A stretch of DNA of 5,359 bases, from positions 1 to 5,359 of the forward strand of contig JAGGYZ010000274.1 in NCBI GenBank assembly GCA_021162285.1, read 5' to 3'. Below the pieces are notes generated by a model. The model did not search any database. It saw nothing but the letters and a program-made list of their open reading frames with translations, and was not told where the DNA came from. This document shows, piece by piece, positions 1 to 5,298 of the stretch. The stretch's first letter is position 1. Each line of letters begins with the position of its first letter. This stretch comes from Candidatus Fermentibacteraceae bacterium. Its GTDB lineage: Bacteria > Fermentibacterota > Fermentibacteria > Fermentibacterales > JCC-6. A program made the translations under genes and the position numbers.

Positions 1-2795
1 GCAGAAGTGTAGTTACGGTTTCTTTTGCCCAGGGTACCGATATGGATGTGGCATCCATGGAGCTCACCGAGCGGATCTCAATGATAAGGGACGACCTTCC
101 GGGAAATGTATCCGCCAGCACAATTACGCAGGCAATACCCCGGGAAATGGACAGCGAGGGTTTTCTGATCTACGCAATTACCGGCGCGGAGAAATCCATC
201 CTTAAAAATCTTGCTGAGGACATTGTTGTTCCCCGCCTTGAAAGAATAGACGGGGTGAGTTCTGTAATAGTTGAAGGATTGGGTTCCGAGGAAGTTCTTA
301 TAGATCTGGACATGGAGGCACTCAGGTCGCTGGACCTAACCCTTGCTCAGGTTGTTTCCTCGATCCAGAACGGCATTGTAGACAGAAATGTCGGGGTAGT
401 TACAGATTTCACTGCACTGGAAGCAGTGCTGCGGGTTTCAAGTGTCCCAGTGTCTCTGTGGGAGATGAAGCAGCTTGTTGTAAAGCGGTCAGGCACAGAT
501 TTTGTAACCCTGGACGATATCTCCCACGGAATTTACCAGAGTTACTCCGAGAACTCAGGGCTTATTTTCAGATACAATGGTCTTGACCAGATAACCATGG
601 AGATAGACCGTACTGCAGGCAGCAACGCAGTGAGGGTTGCAGCCACAGTGAAACAGGAGGTGGAGAGGATACAGCAGGACCTTCCTGAAGGAATAATGCT
701 GGACCTTACCGAAGACGGTACAGAAGACATTACAAACGACCTCAGAGCTCTTTCCTGGAGAGCGCTTGTTTCACTGGCGCTGATAATGCTGATCCTTCTT
801 GTTCTGAACCCCAGCCCGCTTACCACCCCGCTTATTCTAAGCTCCATACTGTTTAGCAGTGCTCTTGCTGTAACAGCTGTGTTTCTGGCAGGATACAGCA
901 TCAATGTGCTCACTCTAAGTGCCCTTGCGATTGCCTTTGGCCTTCTGGTAGATGGTGCTGTTGTTGTTATGGAAGCCATCGCCTACAGGCGCAGACAGGG
1001 CATGAATGCCATTGAAGCTGCTGCAACCGGGGCAAAAGAAGTCGCGATGCCTGTACTGGGGGGTATACTGACCACCCTTGTGGCACTTGTACCTCTTCTC
1101 GCAAGCGAGGGCGTTCTGCGAATTTACTACAGACCCTTCGCTTTTACAGTGGCAGCAACCCTTATGGCGTCCTACGCTGTGTGTCTCACATTCGTTCCAT
1201 CCATAGCAGGGCACTGGAAAAAAGGGAGCTGGTACCGCCAGAGAAAGTGGGACAGAGCACTTGCAAAGGCAGTGTCAGTTCTTCATCACAAGCCCTGGAT
1301 CCCTGTGATCTTCACAGTTCTTCTGATTGCAGGCTCGGTTTACGTCCTGCTTGCCAAAGTTGAGCACGGCAGAACATGGAATTTCGGGGGTCAGAGGGAT
1401 TACCTGATAGTGTTCTACTCTTTTCCACCTGGAACACCTCAGGAGATATCCGATGAAGTTGCCACCAGGTTTGAAGAAATAGTCGCAGGGCGGGAAGGCA
1501 TTGTTTCAACAAGAACAAATGTGTACGGGGAAAGTGGAAACATATACGCCCTGTTTGATCAGGAATCTCTGCTGAATGGAAAAGCACTGCAGATAGAGTC
1601 TGAAGCTGTTGCCCTTGCAACCACCATTGGCGGTATTCAGAGAATATACGTTGCTGGTATCAGCCCCGAGGCGTACTGGAACAACCCGGGCAGCAGTGCC
1701 GGAATGATGCAGACTGTGGAACTGAGGGGTTTTGACTACGAAGGCCTCCGGGGTATTGCTTTGAACCTCAAAACACTCCTGGAACGGCATCCCAGAGTGG
1801 AAGAGGTAGATATAAACTGGAACACGCGAATGGCGAACAGAGATCAGCTGGCCATTGTATTTGACAGAATAGAGCTTGCCGATCTGGGTATAAATCCCTA
1901 CCAGCTTGTGATGGCTCTGAGGTACAACATGGCCGGCGGGTACGGAGCTCAGATAAGAATAGGCGATCAGACAACAGATCTTACCTTCCGCCTGGAAGGC
2001 CAGAAAGACCCGGAGCTAAGCGAAATTCTTGACAGCAGAATAGCTGCAAGAGACGGTTTTATGAGAATGCGCGACATAATAAGCATCGATACCGTAGGGG
2101 TTCAGGGATCTGTAAACAGGGAAGACGGAGAGTATGTGCGTACAGTCGCCTACTCGTTCATGGGGGCGGAAAGAATGGCTGCCCGGTTCCGTAACTCTCT
2201 GCTGACCAGCCTTGAGCTTCCTTCAGGCTACAGAGTGTACGAAGACACAACCTTCCTGCCGGACTGGCTTGCAGAGGAAGAAGGTATGGACATGAACCTT
2301 CTGGTTGCCCTGGCCATACTCGCGGTGTTTGCTGTTACCGCCGTTGTTTTTGAAAGCTTTACGGCTCCTTTGTACGTGCTGGCGGTTATTCCCATGGCTC
2401 TTGTGGGTGTTGCAGCCGGGTTCTGGGCTTTTGACAGGATTTTCAGTCCTGAAGCCTACGTTGGAAGTGTTTTCCTTGTCGGAATCGCGGTAAACAATTC
2501 AATTCTTTTAATAGACAGTTTCGAAAAAAAGAAAAGGGCAGGTATGGACCTGCGCAAAGCGGTAGATGAAGTTGTAGGAGAAAGACTGAGACCGATTCTG
2601 CAGACCACAGCCACTACAGTTCTGGGATTGCTTCCCCTTGTTCTGTGGCCCATCTCAAGCCAGGATCTGTGGGGAACTCTGGCTTTTACAGTGGTCTGCG
2701 GTATGGTTATATCAACACCGCTTGTGCTTGTTACATTGCCGGCTCTTATTCAGATCACTTCCCGGAGGAGGAAAAATCATGTTCCGGAGAATTAG
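1..2795 (+). CDS. RND-family efflux transporter permease subunit (5' partial)
   Basis: Inner-membrane RND (AcrB-like) permease, expected to drive export by proton antiport; the substrate cannot be read from sequence. The frame is open from base 3 and reads SVVTVSFAQGTDMD across the Met codon at 42. That matches the first porter subdomain of RND pumps, so the true start lies upstream and roughly 80-90 residues, including TM1, are missing. Counting from Met42 as residue 1: porter loop about 1-235; TM2-TM6 about 240-390; TM7 about 418-438; second periplasmic loop about 440-745; TM8-TM12 about 750-905. The TM4 relay motif is GLLVDGAVVV (Asp304, then Gly where AcrB has a second Asp). TM10 has GIAVNNSILL (Val817 where AcrB has the relay Lys). 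ERLRPILQTT (847-856) matches the conserved TM11 region. The 3' end overlaps the adaptor start by 17 bases. HAE1-type export is likely; HME-type metal export is less likely because the TM4 motif lacks the usual charged pattern. Confidence 0.95.
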   Translation, partial: RSVVTVSFAQGTDMDVASMELTERISMIRDDLPGNVSASTITQAIPREMDSEGFLIYAITGAEKSILKNLAEDIVVPRLERIDGVSSVIVEGLGSEEVLIDLDMEALRSLDLTLAQVVSSIQNGIVDRNVGVVTDFTALEAVLRVSSVPVSLWEMKQLVVKRSGTDFVTLDDISHGIYQSYSENSGLIFRYNGLDQITMEIDRTAGSNAVRVAATVKQEVERIQQDLPEGIMLDLTEDGTEDITNDLRALSWRALVSLALIMLILLVLNPSPLTTPLILSSILFSSALAVTAVFLAGYSINVLTLSALAIAFGLLVDGAVVVMEAIAYRRRQGMNAIEAAATGAKEVAMPVLGGILTTLVALVPLLASEGVLRIYYRPFAFTVAATLMASYAVCLTFVPSIAGHWKKGSWYRQRKWDRALAKAVSVLHHKPWIPVIFTVLLIAGSVYVLLAKVEHGRTWNFGGQRDYLIVFYSFPPGTPQEISDEVATRFEEIVAGREGIVSTRTNVYGESGNIYALFDQESLLNGKALQIESEAVALATTIGGIQRIYVAGISPEAYWNNPGSSAGMMQTVELRGFDYEGLRGIALNLKTLLERHPRVEEVDINWNTRMANRDQLAIVFDRIELADLGINPYQLVMALRYNMAGGYGAQIRIGDQTTDLTFRLEGQKDPELSEILDSRIAARDGFMRMRDIISIDTVGVQGSVNREDGEYVRTVAYSFMGAERMAARFRNSLLTSLELPSGYRVYEDTTFLPDWLAEEEGMDMNLLVALAILAVFAVTAVVFESFTAPLYVLAVIPMALVGVAAGFWAFDRIFSPEAYVGSVFLVGIAVNNSILLIDSFEKKKRAGMDLRKAVDEVVGERLRPILQTTATTVLGLLPLVLWPISSQDLWGTLAFTVVCGMVISTPLVLVTLPALIQITSRRRKNHVPEN
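2764..2771 (+). promoter_or_regulatory. Ribosome binding site of the adaptor gene, inside the permease CDS
   Basis: GGAGGAGG lies 7 bases before the ATG at 2779 and within the last codons of the permease. It decides the adaptor start against an upstream in-frame ATG at 2638, which would put about 47 permease-overlapping residues in front of the signal peptide. Confidence 0.85.
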
Positions 2796-3816
2796 TCTTT
2801 TTCTGTTTACCGTAAGTTTCATTCTTTTCTCAGGATGCGGAGACAAGGAAGAACTTGAAAGAGAAACCCTGGAGCCCTCTCCTCTTCCTGTTACAGCATC
2901 TGTTGCATCCATTGATGTTCTTTACGAGGTAATTTCCTCAACTGGAAGGGTATCCAGCAGAAGAACGCAGACACTTACAGCGCAGATACAAGGTCAGATC
3001 GTTCAGGCACCGGAGTATGAGGGTGAAGAATTCTCAGAGGGAGAAGTTATCTTCAGAGTGGCCAGCGGCCAGCACGCGTCCAACCTGTCTGCTGCCAACA
3101 GCGAGTACAGAAATGCCCAGGCGCTGTACCAGTTCGAGATAGACAACTACCGCGGTGAGATAACCGACGGCGTAAGGAGCATGCTGAGACAGACAACCGG
3201 CCTGGAGGCGGCTTCCGCATCCCTTTCAAGTGCCAGAACCCAGTACGGAAATTCTGCTGTCGCCGCTGGTTTTAACGGTGTGATCTCCGATGTGACCGCT
3301 CAGGATGGGATGACAGTTTACCCCGGCTCCCCTCTTGGAACCCTTGTTGATCCATGGAGCCTTCAGGTGGAGGTAAATCTTGATGAAAGGCAGCTTGCCA
3401 GGTGCACTCCCGGCCTGAAAGCCTTTGTGATAATACCTTCTCTGAACGACACAGTTCTGGTGGGTGAGGTGAGGTCGGTCTCACCGGTAATAGACCCCAG
3501 CTTCCGCTCGGGTACCGTTGTGGTAGATGTTCCCCACATACCGAACCTCCGGCCTGGAGCCACAGCCAGAACCGAGATAGTGTTCGCCGAGCACGAAGGT
3601 TCTCTTGTCATCCCCGAGCAGGCAGTTCTTATCCGTGACGACCGGCCGATGGTGTTTGCAGTAACAGACGGGCATGCAGACTGGCGTTATGTAACTCTGG
3701 GCCCTGCCGGAAGAGGTTTTGTCTCCGTTACAGACGGGATCACAGAGGGAGAAACCGTTATTACAAGCGGCCACTACTCCCTTGCACACGATGCTCCTGT
3801 TGCCGTGGTAAACTAA
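2779..3816 (+). CDS. RND efflux periplasmic adaptor subunit, lipoprotein (HlyD/MFP family)
   Basis: Membrane fusion protein that should link the upstream permease to an outer-membrane channel. The start at 2779 is chosen because GGAGGAGG (2764-2771) sits 7 bases before it and because it gives a clean lipoprotein signal: MFRR, a hydrophobic stretch, then lipobox F-S-G-C with Cys20 as the lipidated residue. In 345 residues I see a split lipoyl domain (half one about 62-97; half two about 160-192, with the family-like GFNGVI then PGSPLGTLVD). Between the halves is a short alpha-hairpin (about 98-158), followed by a beta-barrel (about 194-272) and a membrane-proximal domain to the C-terminus (LVIPEQAVL near 275-285). 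The hairpin is short for the family. Asp22 at +3 after Cys20 is not the classical +2 Asp retention signal, so which membrane holds it is uncertain. It overlaps the permease by 17 bases, implying co-transcription and coupled translation. Confidence 0.93.
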   Translation: MFRRISLFLFTVSFILFSGCGDKEELERETLEPSPLPVTASVASIDVLYEVISSTGRVSSRRTQTLTAQIQGQIVQAPEYEGEEFSEGEVIFRVASGQHASNLSAANSEYRNAQALYQFEIDNYRGEITDGVRSMLRQTTGLEAASASLSSARTQYGNSAVAAGFNGVISDVTAQDGMTVYPGSPLGTLVDPWSLQVEVNLDERQLARCTPGLKAFVIIPSLNDTVLVGEVRSVSPVIDPSFRSGTVVVDVPHIPNLRPGATARTEIVFAEHEGSLVIPEQAVLIRDDRPMVFAVTDGHADWRYVTLGPAGRGFVSVTDGITEGETVITSGHYSLAHDAPVAVVN

Positions 3817-3819
3817 GCA

Positions 3820-3843
3820 CCCCGCCAGGCGGACCTGACGGGG
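3820..3843. terminator. Hairpin between convergent genes, candidate bidirectional terminator
   Basis: CCCCGCCAGG pairs with CCTGACGGGG around a CGGA tetraloop: ten pairs with one C/A mismatch at 3825/3838. It begins 4 bases after the adaptor stop and lies 20 bases beyond the stop of the minus-strand gene. Neither side has a proper U-tract; the minus-strand exit reads TGCTTAGTTT, the better of the two. A second small hairpin, CAGTG-aca-CGCTG with one G-T wobble (3844-3856), follows directly. The position between convergent stops and the high stability support termination, but the missing U-tract lowers confidence in a purely intrinsic mechanism. Confidence 0.55.
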
Positions 3844-3863
3844 CAGTGACACGCTGAAATTAC

Positions 3864-4508
3864 TTACTGGTTGAAGGAAGCCTTAACGCCTGCCCAGGTA
3901 TAGCGTTCAAGACTTGTGTCATCGTCGTAGTATGTACGAAATGCGTAGTCGTAGTTTGCAAACTGAGAAAAACCTGAGTTCGCGTAAACACAACCGTAGG
4001 GGTAGGGGTTGTTTAAGTCACCGTCAATTCCCAGTGTGGTGTTGCCTGTGAATACAAGGTAGTAGGTTGTTCCTGGAACAACAGCAACAGGAGTCCAGTA
4101 AACATCTACCCATTGCCCGGCGCTGCCTGTGGCGCTTGCTTCGGTAAGCATGGTTCCCGAGGCGTTGGGAAGCCCGTCTGCCCAGAGCTGTATCGTAACG
4201 TTATCTGAGCTGCCTATACCGGGGTGCAAAGCGATTCCGGCACCGGAAATATTCGTGTTTGTCTGTTGAAAAGACTGGGCAAGATCGGTTTGAGCGAAGG
4301 CAGCCATGTAGGTCGTGGCGCTTGGCTGATTTTGATCGATCTGGTTCGCAAGTGGAGGAGTAGATACCAGAGCGGAGGATTCAGCATCCTGAACCACAGG
4401 CAGGCTGAGGAAGGTTTGCCCTTCCGAAGTAGCAGGCAGGGTTGCTGCATAGGCACCGAACACGAAAACACCGGCAGACACCACAATAAACAGACTGAGA
4501 AGCTTCAT
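3864..4508 (-). CDS. Secreted protein with predicted beta-sandwich domain, function unknown
   Basis: A 214-residue exported protein. The start at 4508 is chosen because AAGGAGG lies 6 bases upstream on the coding strand and because it opens a textbook Sec signal peptide: MKLLSL, a hydrophobic core, then A-Y-A with predicted cleavage after Ala21. The mature protein has a polar linker (about 22-65) rich in Q, S, T and P. An all-beta stretch follows (about 68-194) with the landmarks AQSF (77-80), NVTIQLWADGLPN (103-115), QWVDVYWTPVAVVPGTTYYLVF (132-153, split by a turn at 145-147) and NYDYAFRTYYDD (185-196). This layout resembles jelly-roll or carbohydrate-binding-like domains found in bacterial surface proteins, sometimes beside PEP-CTERM anchors; no PEP-CTERM anchor is present. 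A short tail, LERYTWAGVKASFNQ, ends the protein. There is a single cysteine at 173 and no catalytic motif I recognise. It is transcribed alone, convergent with the pump operon, from its own promoter. A binding or surface role is inference. Confidence 0.85.
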   Translation of the reverse strand: MKLLSLFIVVSAGVFVFGAYAATLPATSEGQTFLSLPVVQDAESSALVSTPPLANQIDQNQPSATTYMAAFAQTDLAQSFQQTNTNISGAGIALHPGIGSSDNVTIQLWADGLPNASGTMLTEASATGSAGQWVDVYWTPVAVVPGTTYYLVFTGNTTLGIDGDLNNPYPYGCVYANSGFSQFANYDYAFRTYYDDDTSLERYTWAGVKASFNQ

Positions 4509-4510
4509 AA

Positions 4511-4521
4511 GAGACCTCCTT
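4511..4521 (-). promoter_or_regulatory. Ribosome binding site of the secreted-protein gene
   Basis: On the minus strand, AAGGAGG (4515-4521) precedes the ATG at 4508 by 6 bases. It is a near-perfect anti-16S match and rules out the longer in-frame start at 4595, which would place a cysteine-rich non-signal stretch before the signal peptide. Confidence 0.85.
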
Positions 4522-4539
4522 GAAGAGAAACAACACCCG

Positions 4540-4553
4540 GGTTGCAGGCAACC
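4540..4553 (-). repeat. Inverted repeat in the 5' leader of the secreted-protein gene
   Basis: GGTTGC-AG-GCAACC is a perfect 14-base inverted repeat. In the minus-strand RNA it would fold as a GGTTG/CAACC stem with a CCTG tetraloop, about 20 bases before the ribosome binding site. The same CAACC could instead pair with the following GTTG (4531-4534 on the plus strand), so two exclusive small folds are possible. It could be a leader stabiliser, a weak control element or an operator. Confidence 0.35.
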
Positions 4554-4593
4554 ACCTGAAACCATCTTCAGCAAAGACAAAACGCCAAAATTC

Positions 4594-4623
4594 AATATAT
4601 GTACAGTTGTACTGGATAGTCAA
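4594..4623 (-). promoter_or_regulatory. Sigma70-type promoter of the secreted-protein gene
   Basis: On the minus strand, TTGACT (4618-4623; 5 of 6 to TTGACA) and TATATT (4594-4599; 5 of 6 to TATAAT) are separated by 18 bases. Transcription would begin near 4587, giving a leader of roughly 78 bases. The spacer contains a perfect palindrome (separate entry), so repression by occlusion is plausible. Confidence 0.65.
4601..4612. promoter_or_regulatory. Palindromic operator candidate, TACA-N2-TGTA type
   Basis: GTACA-GT-TGTAC on the plus strand is a perfect inverted repeat with 5-base arms and a 2-base centre, lying between the -35 and -10 of the minus-strand promoter. Its core TACA-N2-TGTA equals the core recognised by the BlaI/MecI/CopY repressor family. 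No such regulator is encoded in the window, so its identity is inference. Confidence 0.45.
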
Positions 4624-4676
4624 CTTCCCGGTGACAGACAAAAGACAGAACCCCGGCTTGGCTTACCGGTAACAGA
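4624..4676. repeat. Near-direct 15-base repeat upstream of the secreted-protein promoter
   Basis: CTTCCCGGTGACAGA (4624-4638) and CTTACCGGTAACAGA (4662-4676) match at 13 of 15 bases, 38 bases apart. The first copy begins at the base next to the -35 hexamer; the second also contains the perfect palindrome TTACCGGTAA (4663-4672). The placement is that of paired activator sites upstream of the minus-strand promoter, but no binding protein can be named. Confidence 0.4.
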
Positions 4677-4776
4677 GCAGAATGAAAACTGGAAATAGGG
4701 AGGGATGTCTCTCTATGAAATCACCTGTCCACCTGAGAAAGTTTTGCATATTAAGCTGACAGAGACAGGAGCTTTC

Positions 4777-4803
4777 GAACCAGGGGATTCAAACTGTTCT
4801 TAA
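4777..4803 (+). promoter_or_regulatory. Weak ECF-type promoter candidate for the membrane-protein/sigma operon
   Basis: GAACCA (4777-4782), 15 bases, then TCTTA (4798-4802) resembles the GAAC...TCTGA pattern of ECF sigma promoters such as that of sigma-E. A start near 4809 would give a leader of about 85 bases. The -10 match is imperfect, and the call leans on the sigma-like gene downstream, since such genes often autoregulate. Confidence 0.2.
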
Positions 4804-4822
4804 GTACGGATTTTGCTACCGG

Positions 4823-4837
4823 GTTACAAAGTGTAAC
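4823..4837. promoter_or_regulatory. Perfect inverted repeat upstream of the membrane-protein gene, operator candidate
   Basis: GTTACA-aag-TGTAAC has 6-base perfect arms and a 3-base centre, 56 bases before the ATG at 4894. It is of the size bound by a dimeric helix-turn-helix regulator; with only a 3-base loop it could also be a small RNA hairpin. It shares TACA/TGTA half-sites with the palindrome at 4601-4612 but has a different centre length. Confidence 0.4.
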
Positions 4838-4893
4838 AGCAGATACCCCGCGGCTGTCCTTGTGTATGTAACCTGAAAAGAAAGGATAGCAGA

Positions 4894-5298
4894 ATGGGTG
4901 AAGTACTGATACCGATTGTTGCAATAACAACATCGATAGGGCTGCCTGCAGCAGTGATTGTAGTTGCCCTGTTCGTGTACCACAAAAGGAAACTGGCAAA
5001 GTATCAGGTCATCGAGAAAGCCATACAGAGCAATGCATCTCCCGAGGTTCTTGATCAGCTGATTGCAACCATCAACCAGGAGAGCGGGAAAAAGTCCACA
5101 CCTCCGAAGCAGAGAAATCTCACACACGGCACGCTGCTTCTTGCTCTTGGTCTGAGCTTTTTTGCCATGCGTCTGGTGGTTTCATCTCCTGAAAACCTTG
5201 ACGGTGTTACAATTACCGGTCTGGTTCTCACTCTGCTCGCTGTGGCAAAGTTTGTAATTGCCTTTTTCATTGTGAAGAAGGACCCAGAGAAGTCGTGA
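4894..5298 (+). CDS. Small membrane protein, DUF6249-like, function unknown
   Basis: A 134-residue protein with three predicted membrane segments (about 4-28, 77-97 and 105-127). A charged, probably cytoplasmic region of about 45 residues (30-75) starts YHKRKLAKYQVIEKAI and continues with the helical stretch SPEVLDQLIATINQ. The arrangement (N-terminal helix, basic stretch, I-E-K-A motif, then a helical pair ending in FIVKKD) resembles DUF6249 proteins as I remember them; no profile search was possible. AAAGGA (4881-4886) sits 7 bases before the ATG and supports the start. The stop overlaps the start of a sigma-like gene in a GTGA four-base overlap, so the two are probably co-translated. A role as a membrane partner or regulator of that sigma factor is inference from context; no classical anti-sigma domain is visible. 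Confidence 0.85.
   Translation: MGEVLIPIVAITTSIGLPAAVIVVALFVYHKRKLAKYQVIEKAIQSNASPEVLDQLIATINQESGKKSTPPKQRNLTHGTLLLALGLSFFAMRLVVSSPENLDGVTITGLVLTLLAVAKFVIAFFIVKKDPEKS

Larger units (their letters stand above)
4509..4893. other. Divergent intergenic region rich in regulatory-looking motifs
   Basis: A 385-base gap between the secreted-protein gene (-) and the membrane-protein gene (+). Its minus-strand side carries a leader hairpin, a sigma70-type promoter, the spacer palindrome and the 15-base direct repeat. Its plus-strand side carries a perfect inverted repeat at 4823-4837 and no convincing sigma70 promoter. GACAGA recurs at 4633, 4644 and 4758. I find no RNA gene or recognisable small coding gene here. 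Confidence 0.7.

Noticed and set aside
42..44. ATG at 42 as the start of the RND permease
   Set aside because: The frame is open to the window edge and the residues before it (SVVTVSFAQGTD) match the RND porter domain, so this is an internal Met in a truncated gene.
2638..2778. Longer N-terminus of the adaptor from an in-frame ATG at 2638
   Set aside because: It lies wholly inside the permease, has no fitting ribosome binding site, and would bury the lipoprotein signal peptide; 2779 has GGAGGAGG at ideal distance.
542..3852. Antisense and off-frame ORFs within the permease and adaptor genes
   Set aside because: They mirror the real coding frames, lack ribosome binding sites and show low-complexity, non-protein-like composition.
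4224..4523. 99-codon plus-strand ORF opposite the secreted-protein gene
   Set aside because: It is antisense to a gene with a signal peptide, strong ribosome binding site and domain-like sequence; no features of its own.
4509..4595. Longer N-terminus of the secreted protein from 4595 (-)
   Set aside because: The -10 box (4594-4599) overlaps that codon, so the transcript would start downstream of it; the ATG at 4508 has an AAGGAGG and begins a signal peptide.
4771..4795. tRNA T-arm-like sequence GGTTCGAAAGC on the minus strand
   Set aside because: The flanking bases do not pair as a T-stem and no acceptor, D or anticodon arms can be found around it; not a tRNA or an obvious attachment site.
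4705..4803. 32-codon plus-strand ORF (MSLYEITCPPEK...) in the divergent gap
   Set aside because: GGGAGGG touches the ATG with no spacing, the length is within chance for a 385-base gap, and no recognisable domain is visible.
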